Source: CALMSM01 sp964534095
Lineage (GTDB): Bacteria > Patescibacteriota > Saccharimonadia > Saccharimonadales > CALMSM01
Length of the DNA: 9,685 bases
NCBI GenBank assembly: GCA_964534095.1
Contig: CAZHPF010000031.1
Coordinates: 1-9,685, forward strand
Direction of reading: 5' to 3'
Numbering within the stretch: the first letter of the stretch is position 1; every line of letters starts with the position of its first letter. Positions 1 through 5,990 of this stretch are shown here, one piece after another. The notes under the pieces were generated by a model that worked only from the letters and a program-made list of their open reading frames with translations, was not told the origin of the DNA and did no database searches. Both the position numbers and the translations under genes were made by a program.

Positions 1-17
1 GGAGAGGAGTGAGCACC

Positions 18-1286
18 ATGCCAGAATTAGAACGCACTATCACAGCGTCCCCTGCCGCAGAACCCCCTGCAGTTATTGATTTGCGTGATTTGCCCCATCC
101 ACTGCCTACTGACTCAGTTACGGAAACTGATCAAGCTATTGCATTAAGGCAAGAACTTGACCGCGCAGAACGGGAATTAGCAATAGGTGCTCAATATGCC
201 ACAGAAGCATTGGCGCCAACAGGGGCTCGCGACTTAGCGAGCCGTATTCTTCCGCACCCCGAACTTATTGACGAAACTCCAGACATAGCGACTCTATTTG
301 ATGCCCAACGATTTATACGAGAGGCTCCACGTTTTCGAGAACAGGTTTCAGACGAAACTCGTATAACGCCATTTCGTTATACCCGCGGAGTCGGCAAAGT
401 ATGGTCTATGACTGAACATGAAGGGCTGAGGGAACTGGATACTTTCCTGACAGATTCACTCGTCGCGATAGAAGGAATGAGTGATCGAATGCGAGCCGCG
501 CTGCGTCCTGCTTCGCTTGATTTAGTTGCCGAGCAAGCACCCAGTATGCGTGAAAGCCTTACTTTCCTTGGAGAAGCAGAATACCAGGAAGCAGTTCAGG
601 GGTTGGCAGAGCGATGGAAAGCCTACCTTAGGGCTAATCCTACCGCCCAGCTTTGTGTAGTCGCTGAAATTGGCGGGTTTGACCGCTATAAACATATGGG
701 TAAGCGCAAAAGTGATGATAAGCTTCGGGAAGATGTATTATTGGCCTTTACCAATGAAGAACTTGAAGAATTTGGAGGTAGGATAGTAGGAAAGGTAGAG
801 CATATTACTCGTCCTCCCCAGGATTGTCGAATCGTTATGGTGGATGACTGGACAATCAGTGGCACTCAAATGCGTGACCTCTACCACACGTTGTCTGGTC
901 GTAATACACAGGTCCGTACTATGGCACAGCTGGGGAATGTGGAAATAAATTTGCTTACTGCCAAGCGGGACTACCTTACCCATGGTTTTAAGATTGACCC
1001 TTATCGACCTTCACGGGGCGTACTGCCGGTGTATGCCTATTTTCTATCCCACCATGCTCCGTTAGCAAAACGAGAAAGTAACGGCCATGTGTCGGGGCTG
1101 CACTCTACGGTAAACTGGGACTTTGCTACAACGTTACGAGGGATGCAAGCGCTGGTAGCGCGATTCGGTGTAGTGCCACACAAACCTCTGGCGCTTGCAA
1201 GTATTGAAGCTCAATATGCCAAGCAACCTCCCGTACTTACAATTGGGAGAAACGGAGTACAGCACGTTCGGGCAGGGAGGAAGTAA
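18..1286 (+). CDS. Phosphoribosyltransferase-fold protein (HPRT-like PRPP loop)
   Basis: This is a 422-aa protein. The first ~45 residues are Pro/Ala/Thr-rich and probably disordered, followed by a helical, charged middle region. The C-terminal half carries signs of a type I phosphoribosyltransferase: a beta strand then a Gly-Gly loop at residues 213-222 (LCVVAEIGGF), resembling the pyrophosphate loop of HPRTs, and a PRPP-binding loop at 272-284 (IVMVDDWTISGTQ) with the acidic pair D276-D277 and S281-G282-T283. The ~57-residue separation suits that fold. The substrate cannot be read from the sequence. I chose the ATG at 18 over the in-frame GTG at 9 because AGGAG at 5-9 is well spaced for 18 and overlaps 9. 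A TGA at 10-12 may end an upstream gene. It is first of three tightly packed genes, 3 nt before the next. The fold is fairly secure; the function is unknown. Confidence 0.75.
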   Translation: MPELERTITASPAAEPPAVIDLRDLPHPLPTDSVTETDQAIALRQELDRAERELAIGAQYATEALAPTGARDLASRILPHPELIDETPDIATLFDAQRFIREAPRFREQVSDETRITPFRYTRGVGKVWSMTEHEGLRELDTFLTDSLVAIEGMSDRMRAALRPASLDLVAEQAPSMRESLTFLGEAEYQEAVQGLAERWKAYLRANPTAQLCVVAEIGGFDRYKHMGKRKSDDKLREDVLLAFTNEELEEFGGRIVGKVEHITRPPQDCRIVMVDDWTISGTQMRDLYHTLSGRNTQVRTMAQLGNVEINLLTAKRDYLTHGFKIDPYRPSRGVLPVYAYFLSHHAPLAKRESNGHVSGLHSTVNWDFATTLRGMQALVARFGVVPHKPLALASIEAQYAKQPPVLTIGRNGVQHVRAGRK

Positions 1287-1289
1287 CAT

Positions 1290-1970
1290 ATGGATTACCA
1301 TGTCATACGAAAAGCGTGCAGGATTGGCGATGCTCCGCAACTTGCTAAGCTTCTTAACTCTAGTAACATATCAAGGCATTCACCTCCAGAGCCGGATGCC
1401 CACAGTATCAATGACCGTCTTTGGCAATTGGAGTCTCGACTACGATTACGTATAGCTTTTCATACAGTGCAGTTGAAGTTACGCAGTCTGCAAAATGAAC
1501 TACCTGACAAGATCCCTACAGACGTCTCTGAGCTCACAGTAATCCACCAAAAGATCGTACAGTTTAATGAAACCACCATCCAGCCACTACTTGCTGAGAT
1601 AATGACCGATGACTTGTCCACGCCTTTTAAAGATAGCACTATAGCAGCTGTTCTTAATGGTGATGCAGACGATCTCAAGATGTTGGTTATGAAATTTCTG
1701 GCCACACCTCTAGAGGATACAGCATTAAGTCACACGCTGCTAAGTGAAGCTGCAGCAATAACTGCTAAATCTGTGGCCGAACAGTTATGGGACGGTGCAA
1801 TTGCTTTAGAATATTTGGCTACTGAACTCAAAACGGGAGTAACTGCCGGGAAAAGCTTACTTGCCCAGACAAAAGAAGAAGTAACACATGCTTTTGATGT
1901 CGCCTCAAGTGAATTACAACGGGCCATAGGCGGGTTATTAGAGAGTGAGGAACAGCCTCATGGCCATTAG
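1290..1970 (+). CDS. Unrecognised helical protein of the PRTase-NADAR operon
   Basis: This is a 226-aa protein whose family I do not recognise. It looks almost wholly alpha-helical: the regions ~42-70, ~80-105, ~115-140 and ~145-220 are rich in Leu, Ala, Glu, Gln and Lys with few Gly or Pro. There is no signal peptide, membrane segment, Cys cluster or recognisable catalytic motif. The last ~75 residues have an amphipathic, possibly coiled-coil pattern. The start is well supported: GGGAGGAAG at 1275-1283 lies just before the ATG, 3 nt after the stop of the PRTase-like gene. Its 3' end overlaps the start of the NADAR gene by 11 nt, so translation of the two is probably coupled. The tight packing suggests it works with both neighbours, perhaps as a scaffold, adaptor or regulatory partner, but that is inference from position only. 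Confidence 0.8.
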   Translation: MDYHVIRKACRIGDAPQLAKLLNSSNISRHSPPEPDAHSINDRLWQLESRLRLRIAFHTVQLKLRSLQNELPDKIPTDVSELTVIHQKIVQFNETTIQPLLAEIMTDDLSTPFKDSTIAAVLNGDADDLKMLVMKFLATPLEDTALSHTLLSEAAAITAKSVAEQLWDGAIALEYLATELKTGVTAGKSLLAQTKEEVTHAFDVASSELQRAIGGLLESEEQPHGH

Positions 1971-2514
1971 TTTATTCCGGAATGAGCATTTCTTTTTAAG
2001 TAGTATGTATGATCAGCTGCCTAATGGCGTGGAAACTAGGGACGGTATGATCGTGTCTTCCGCTGAGATTGGGTACCAGGCAGACAAGTTTGCCCATGAT
2101 CCAAGGCGACGGGCAAGAATACTGGCTATGCCCAACGGTTTTGCGGCAAAAAGTTTAGCTACTAGAATGCGTCGCAGAGAGGGCGCGACAGAGCGACCAG
2201 GGTGGGAAGAAGGTGAGAAAATTGGAGCCATGCGTTGGTATGTTCGTCAGAAATTCGGCCGGAATCCTGATGTAGCCGAACTATTGGTACAAACTGGCGA
2301 TGAAGAAATTATTGAGGGCAACAAGAGGGGAGACCGCTTCTGGGGCGCAGTGCCAGACGAGGACGGAGTGTTTAAGGGGAGAAACCAGCTAGGTTTAATT
2401 TTAATGGACACACGCAGCTTATTGCTAGCTGACGTAGATCTGGTGGCTGTGGCAGCCGGAGACGGAGAAGACACAAACGCAGGAGAAGTCCGAACATGGC
2501 CGACAAAAGAGTAA
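1960..2514 (+). CDS. NADAR/YbiA-family protein (predicted ADP-ribose-processing)
   Basis: This is a 184-aa single-domain protein. It follows the NADAR (YbiA, DUF1768) pattern: an N-terminal FRNEHFFLSSMY segment; the helix SSAEIGYQADKF at 33-44, giving E36, Q40 and K43; an Ala/Gly/Lys turn near 57-66; MRWYVRQKFGRNPDVAELL at 91-109; then TGDEEIIEGN at 112-121, RFWG at 126-129 and GRNQLGLILMDTR at 140-152. In this superfamily members act on ADP-ribose derivatives: some remove ADP-ribose from nucleic acids, and others hydrolyse riboflavin-pathway intermediates. The common Glu-His pair is Glu-Ile here. I chose ATG 1960 over GTG 1945 because GTGAGGA at 1945-1951 serves as a ribosome site at good distance. 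It overlaps the preceding gene by 11 nt and closes the operon. Family assignment is good; the exact substrate is unknown. Confidence 0.85.
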   Translation: MAISLFRNEHFFLSSMYDQLPNGVETRDGMIVSSAEIGYQADKFAHDPRRRARILAMPNGFAAKSLATRMRRREGATERPGWEEGEKIGAMRWYVRQKFGRNPDVAELLVQTGDEEIIEGNKRGDRFWGAVPDEDGVFKGRNQLGLILMDTRSLLLADVDLVAVAAGDGEDTNAGEVRTWPTKE

Positions 2515-2564
2515 AAACACTATTTGGCCAGATATGAAGTCGTAGAAAATACCAACACAACTGC

Positions 2565-2593
2565 TTGACGGAGGGTTGGCAGTCGGGTATAGT
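2565..2593 (+). promoter_or_regulatory. groESL sigma70-type promoter
   Basis: TTGACG at 2565-2570 and TATAGT at 2588-2593 are separated by exactly 17 nt. The expected transcription start is about 2600, just before the CIRCE operator. This is the only strong promoter in the 157-nt gap between the NADAR gene and groES, and no hairpin terminator is visible upstream of it, so read-through from the operon at 18-2514 is possible. Confidence 0.8.
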
Positions 2594-2615
2594 GAGTGCT
2601 AGTTTTGGCACTCAC
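2592..2615 (+). repeat. Inverted repeat forming an extra CIRCE-like half-site
   Basis: GTGAGTGC at 2592-2599 and GCACTCAC at 2608-2615 form a perfect 8-bp inverted repeat with an 8-nt centre. The left arm contains GAGTGCTAG (2594-2602), close to the right half-site of CIRCE, and it overlaps the -10 box. The right arm overlaps the left half-site of the CIRCE at 2605-2631. Confidence 0.6.
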
Positions 2616-2631
2616 TTTGGGTAAGTGCTAA
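2605..2631 (+). promoter_or_regulatory. CIRCE operator (HrcA binding site) of groESL
   Basis: TTGGCACTC (2605-2613), a 9-nt spacer, and AAGTGCTAA (2623-2631) match the CIRCE consensus TTAGCACTC-N9-GAGTGCTAA with one mismatch per arm and the exact 9-9-9 spacing. It starts just downstream of the predicted transcription start. HrcA repressor binds CIRCE and releases it on heat stress when GroEL is titrated; this implies an hrcA gene elsewhere in the genome. Confidence 0.9.
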
Positions 2632-2671
2632 TGCCAAACTCTCTTAGACGAACTAAAAGGAGGAATAAAAC

Positions 2672-2938
2672 ATGAGTGTACCTATCCAACCGCTTGCCGA
2701 CTATGTCGTAGCCCAGGCTGAGGTAGCCGAAAGCAAAACTGCTAGCGGGCTGTACTTGCCTGGCGGTGCCCAGGAAAAACCAAAGGTAGCCAAGGTAGTA
2801 GCCGTAGGCCAAGCAACCCGCCAAATCAAGGTCGGTGACCGTATCATTTATAAAAGCTATGCAAATACCGATGTTAAAGTCGGCAGCGAAGACTATATAC
2901 TGGTCAAAGAAGAAGATATATTAGCAACAGTGAAATAA
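2672..2938 (+). CDS. groES: Co-chaperonin GroES (Hsp10)
   Basis: This 88-aa protein forms the seven-subunit lid of the GroEL chamber and drives encapsulation of folding substrates in the cytoplasm. The sequence begins with the typical beta-barrel strand (VPIQPLADYVV). It has a mobile loop that contacts GroEL at about residues 20-33 (KTASGLYLPGGAQE), then the VAKVVAVGQ strand and a C-terminal VGSEDYILVKEEDILATVK. It is somewhat shorter than the E. coli protein (97 aa), as is usual for many bacteria. AAGGAGG at 2657-2663 is a strong ribosome site 8 nt before the ATG. It is first in the CIRCE-controlled bicistron, with groEL 13 nt downstream. Confidence 0.97.
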   Translation: MSVPIQPLADYVVAQAEVAESKTASGLYLPGGAQEKPKVAKVVAVGQATRQIKVGDRIIYKSYANTDVKVGSEDYILVKEEDILATVK

Positions 2939-2951
2939 GAGGGAGTGAACA

Positions 2952-4595
2952 ATGGCAAAAAAAGTATTCTATGATGACGATGCCCGCCGGCGAGTATTAG
3001 GCGGCGCACAAATTCTCTACGATGCAGTGAAAACCACGATGGGTCCAAAGGGTCGCAACGTCGTAATCAGCAAAAGCTTCGGAGCACCAACTGTGACACA
3101 CGACGGTGTTACGGTAGCCAAAGGCGTAGAACTGGCCGATGTTGACGATGAGACACTAGGCTACAAAGTCGGAGCGGAACTTATCAAACAAGCCGCCAGC
3201 AAAATGAATGACATGGCCGGCGACGGTACTACCACCGTGACGGTATTGACATATCACATTCTAAATGAAGCCAACAAATTGATTGCTGCGGGTCACAACC
3301 CGATGTTATTGCGTAAAGGATTGGAAGCCGCCGCGCATGATGTCATTGCCAAACTGACCGGTATGGCAGAAGACATCAAATCCAACAAGCAACGGGTCGC
3401 TGAAGTCGCCACCATCAGCGCCGGTGATAATGAGATTGGTAACTTGATTGCCGATGTGATTGATAAGGTTGGTAAAGACGGTGTTATCACTGTCGAGGAA
3501 GGCCAAGGCTTGGCGCTTGAAAGTGAAGTGGTCGAAGGCTTTACGTTTGACCGCGGCTTTGTCAGCGCCTACATGGTGACCGATACGGCTCGGATGGAAG
3601 CAATTGCTGATAAAGCCGCGATTGTCGTCACCGACAAAAAGATTACCAGTCTGCAAGAGTTCCTACCGTTACTTGAAAAACTAGCCCAAGCGGGCAAAAA
3701 AGACCTGGTGTTGATTGCCGAAGATGTCGAGGGTGAAGCGCTCGGTACACTGGTACTAAACAAACTTAAAGGTGTGTTCAACACTATTGCTGTTAAAGCC
3801 CCCGCTTTTGGTGACCAACGCAAAGACATCCTGCACGACATTGCCGTACTAACCGGTGCGGAAGTCATTACCGATGACCGCGGCATGACGTTTGAAAACG
3901 TGGAGCTGGATGTAGTAGGATCAGCTCGTCGCGTGATTGTCGACAAAGACAATACCACGATTATTGAGGGTGCCGGTGTAGCTGCAGCGGTGGCCGAACG
4001 TATCGCACAGATTACTGCCCAGATCGCAAGTGCCACCAGTGAATATGTGCGTGAAAACCTCGAAAAGCGCCGTGCTGCACTGAGCGGCAAAGTCGCCGTC
4101 ATTAAAGTAGGCGGTGCTACCGAAACCGAGATCGAAGAAAAGAAATTCCGTGTTGATGACGCCGTTGCCGCCGTTAAAGCTGCGCTAGACGAAGGTATCG
4201 TGCCTGGCGGCGGTGTGACACTTATCAATCTGGCGGCAGGAGTAAAGACGACTGACCCGGATGATTCAATTGCTGCCGGTAAAGCATTGTTGGTAAAAGC
4301 GCTTGAACAACCGTTCCGTATTTTGCTCACTAACGCTGGGCTTAACCCTGACGAATGGTTGCCGCAGGTTAAGACGGCCAAGCCAGGGCAGGGAGTTAAT
4401 GTGAACAGCCCCGCCAAGCTGGTTGATATGAAGTCGGCCGGTGTGGTTGACCCAGCCCGCGTAACCAAAGAAGCTATCCAAAACGCCACATCAATCGCTG
4501 GTACCAGCATGACGATGGGTGCACTAGTGGCAGAAGTGCCAGAAGACAAACAAGCTGCTGCAGCCCCCGATATGGGTGGCATGGGCATGATGTAG
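2952..4595 (+). CDS. groEL: Chaperonin GroEL (Hsp60)
   Basis: This 547-aa ATP-driven chaperonin subunit assembles into rings that fold cytosolic proteins with GroES. All landmarks are present: the nucleotide-binding TMGPKGRNVV (29-38), D51 in the HDGVTVAKG segment, the GDGTTT loop with D91, and the equatorial DEGIVPGGG with D413, the counterpart of the catalytic Asp398 in E. coli. The apical domain begins around FDRGFVSAYM, and the C-terminal tail is GGMGMM, a shortened form of the Gly-Met tail. Length is normal and there is no frameshift. GAGGGAGTG at 2939-2947 is the ribosome site. It is co-transcribed with groES and ends at the 4614-4650 hairpin. The long minus-strand reading frame opposite it (3569-4588) is an overlap artefact. 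Confidence 0.98.
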   Translation: MAKKVFYDDDARRRVLGGAQILYDAVKTTMGPKGRNVVISKSFGAPTVTHDGVTVAKGVELADVDDETLGYKVGAELIKQAASKMNDMAGDGTTTVTVLTYHILNEANKLIAAGHNPMLLRKGLEAAAHDVIAKLTGMAEDIKSNKQRVAEVATISAGDNEIGNLIADVIDKVGKDGVITVEEGQGLALESEVVEGFTFDRGFVSAYMVTDTARMEAIADKAAIVVTDKKITSLQEFLPLLEKLAQAGKKDLVLIAEDVEGEALGTLVLNKLKGVFNTIAVKAPAFGDQRKDILHDIAVLTGAEVITDDRGMTFENVELDVVGSARRVIVDKDNTTIIEGAGVAAAVAERIAQITAQIASATSEYVRENLEKRRAALSGKVAVIKVGGATETEIEEKKFRVDDAVAAVKAALDEGIVPGGGVTLINLAAGVKTTDPDDSIAAGKALLVKALEQPFRILLTNAGLNPDEWLPQVKTAKPGQGVNVNSPAKLVDMKSAGVVDPARVTKEAIQNATSIAGTSMTMGALVAEVPEDKQAAAAPDMGGMGMM

Positions 4596-4613
4596 CCTTT
4601 CCTGGCTCCTATT

Positions 4614-4650
4614 AAATAGTCCGCCGAGGTTACGGCGGACTATTTATTTT
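4614..4650 (+). terminator. Rho-independent terminator after groEL (possibly bidirectional)
   Basis: A perfect 13-bp stem (4614-4626 with 4633-4645; sequence AAATAGTCCGCCG) closes a 6-nt loop AGGTTA. It is followed by the T-rich tail ATTTT at 4646-4650. It lies in the 69-nt gap between groEL and the convergent minus-strand gene at 4665-5108. On the minus strand the tail is also T/A-rich but broken, so it probably serves both genes, more strongly groEL. Confidence 0.9.
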
Positions 4651-4664
4651 AGCGAGACAGCCTT

Positions 4665-5108
4665 TTACGTTACGACTTCACGATAAAGCGTCGTACGAGC
4701 CACGTGGTATCCAGCTTGTAAAGCGGCGTTTTCTCGTCCCATGTCCAACGGCCCCTCTAGCGAGAAGCCGGCTATCGTATCGACCACTTCCTCGGGAATC
4801 TGTGCAATTACCTCTGCTACCGACGGCTTAAAGAATACCGGTGCCCCGTAGCTGTGCAGCGTGTCCACGGTGGCTATTGCTTCAAGTGGCTCGGCCTCAA
4901 CCGTTACTTTGGGACTCCAAGTATAGGCCATACGCCGCAAGTCAACCGGTTCTATGTGAAACAGCTTGCCATTGCTCACTCGAATAAGTGGCTTGATTCG
5001 TTCGGCTAACGCCGCCAATCGTTCATCATCAACCTCAGGCATTACTGGTTTTGTTCCATCAAACTCTCGGTAGTGCTGTAGGGCGACCTCACTTCGTGGT
5101 GTACTCAT
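4665..5108 (-). CDS. Hypothetical protein, 147 aa, convergent with groEL
   Basis: I do not recognise this family. The protein is soluble, acidic to neutral, with mixed alpha/beta character. It opens with MSTPRSEVALQHYREFDG, has a helix around ERLAALAERIKPLIRV, then strands and a Val/Glu-rich middle (VTVEAEPLEAIATVDTLHSYG), and ends in GYHVARTTLYREVVT. There is no signal peptide, membrane helix, Cys or metal motif. I chose the ATG at 5108 over the in-frame ATG at 5162 because AAGGAGC lies 7 nt upstream of it, and the 18 extra residues look like untranslated leader. The longer form (165 aa) remains possible. It is divergent from the Nudix gene and shares the 146-nt interval with its palindrome. 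The protein ends 14 nt beyond the shared terminator region. Confidence 0.75.
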   Translation of the reverse strand: MSTPRSEVALQHYREFDGTKPVMPEVDDERLAALAERIKPLIRVSNGKLFHIEPVDLRRMAYTWSPKVTVEAEPLEAIATVDTLHSYGAPVFFKPSVAEVIAQIPEEVVDTIAGFSLEGPLDMGRENAALQAGYHVARTTLYREVVT

Positions 5109-5206
5109 AACTGTAGCTCCTTCTTGGGTGAATAATTGGGGATGGAAGGCCGTTCCGTGCATACTGTAAATCAGCAGAGAGGTAATGGATAGATAACAAG
5201 ATTTGA

Positions 5207-5222
5207 GTCAAATTAATTTGAC
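5207..5222. promoter_or_regulatory. Perfect 16-bp palindrome, candidate operator
   Basis: GTCAAATTAATTTGAC is a perfect palindrome with no spacer. Each arm carries an outward TTGAC: the right arm gives the -35 TTGACA (5218-5223) of the Nudix gene. The left arm, read on the minus strand, gives TTGACT (5211-5206), a possible -35 for the gene at 4665-5108, although no good -10 follows. A dimeric winged-helix protein, perhaps the Nudix product itself, is the obvious candidate ligand. Confidence 0.6.
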
Positions 5223-5246
5223 ATGTATATTAATAACAGATATATC
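5218..5246 (+). promoter_or_regulatory. Promoter of the Nudix gene; predicted leaderless start
   Basis: A consensus -35 TTGACA at 5218-5223 is followed by a 17-nt spacer and TATATC at 5241-5246. The predicted transcription start is about 5252-5255, coinciding with the ATG at 5255. There is no Shine-Dalgarno sequence upstream, which fits a leaderless mRNA. Confidence 0.65.
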
Positions 5247-5254
5247 TATAGTCA

Positions 5255-5932
5255 ATGCATTACATTCAAATTAAAATTCTTGATAAGTTACTGTATACTT
5301 CTACCCTTCATTATGCCCAGCTTCGTCCAAAGGGGATAGAAAGTAATCACTTCGCGTATCACTTAAAGCAGCTTATGCAGGATGGCTTTGTGTCCAAGGT
5401 GTTCGCCGGTGTGTACACGCTGGCGCCTGCCGGCCTGGCCTATGTAGATCGGTTGAGCCATGGCCATATGGTGCCGCGAGAGCAGCCCAATATCGTCACC
5501 ATGATTGCAATAATGAACGAACATGATCAAGAACTACTTTTTCAGCGTAATTACCAACCGTTTATTGGCCGGTGGGGGTACCCGTCGGGCAAAACCCATA
5601 TGGGTGAAACTGTGTTGCAATCGGCCGAGAGGGAATTGCATGAAAAAACGGGGCTGACAGGAATAGAACTGAAGCAAAAAGGAATTCTATACCTTGAAAC
5701 CTCACAACGCGGCTATACAATTAGTAAAGTGCTTGCTCATGTATTTGCCGGTAAAGTTGCTGAATGCGAAATACTGATGTCTACTTCAAGAGGTACAAAT
5801 AGCTGGAAAGACTCCAGTGGCTGCTCACCGCATGAACTCATGCCGGGGCTTGCAGAGATTCAACAACTGTTAGGCAGTTCAGGATTCTTTTTTAACGAGC
5901 TGCACGTGGATCTTAATAGTGCTCCTGTGTAG
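5255..5932 (+). CDS. Winged-helix / Nudix domain protein
   Basis: This 225-aa protein has two domains. Residues 1-70 look like a winged-helix DNA-binding domain, with the recognition helix in SNHFAYHLKQLMQDGFV (30-46) and the wing at FAGVYTLAPAGLAYV (50-64). Residues ~78-210 form a Nudix fold: the box is G112-x5-E118-x7-R126-E127-L128-x-E130-K131-T132-G133-L134. The canonical second Glu of the EE pair is Lys131, so one metal ligand needed for hydrolysis is missing. Nudix enzymes split nucleoside diphosphates linked to other groups, and some relatives bind such molecules only as a signal. The layout (DNA-binding domain plus weakened Nudix) suggests a ligand-sensing regulator, by analogy with NrtR, where the order is reversed. 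I favour ATG 5255 because it keeps the whole winged helix; it has no ribosome site, which matches a leaderless transcript. Confidence 0.88.
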   Translation: MHYIQIKILDKLLYTSTLHYAQLRPKGIESNHFAYHLKQLMQDGFVSKVFAGVYTLAPAGLAYVDRLSHGHMVPREQPNIVTMIAIMNEHDQELLFQRNYQPFIGRWGYPSGKTHMGETVLQSAERELHEKTGLTGIELKQKGILYLETSQRGYTISKVLAHVFAGKVAECEILMSTSRGTNSWKDSSGCSPHELMPGLAEIQQLLGSSGFFFNELHVDLNSAPV

Positions 5933-5934
5933 TT

Positions 5935-5963
5935 TTGACATAAGCGCCTCCGGTATCTACACT
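5935..5963 (+). promoter_or_regulatory. Promoter of the membrane protein-UbiA pair
   Basis: TTGACA at 5935-5940 and TACACT at 5958-5963 are separated by 17 nt. It begins 2 nt after the stop codon of the Nudix gene, so the following genes have their own transcript starting near 5970. Read-through from the Nudix gene is also possible because no terminator intervenes. Confidence 0.7.
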
Positions 5964-5990
5964 GGTGGGTAACGAAAGGGTGTGCCTCGT

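Noticed and set aside
9..17. GTG at 9 as start of the PRTase-like gene
   Set aside because: The Shine-Dalgarno sequence overlaps this codon; the ATG at 18 has proper spacing.
1282..1371. AGTAACATAT occurring twice about 80 bp apart
   Set aside because: This is a 10-bp match inside coding DNA with no further copies; chance is the simplest reading.
3569..4588. Long minus-strand reading frame across groEL
   Set aside because: It is entirely inside a certain groEL gene, rich in Ser/Thr/Ala as expected for an antisense frame, and resembles no family.
5255..5932. The Nudix gene as an ordinary MutT mutator-prevention enzyme
   Set aside because: The added winged helix and the Lys in the Nudix box argue against a plain 8-oxo-dGTPase.
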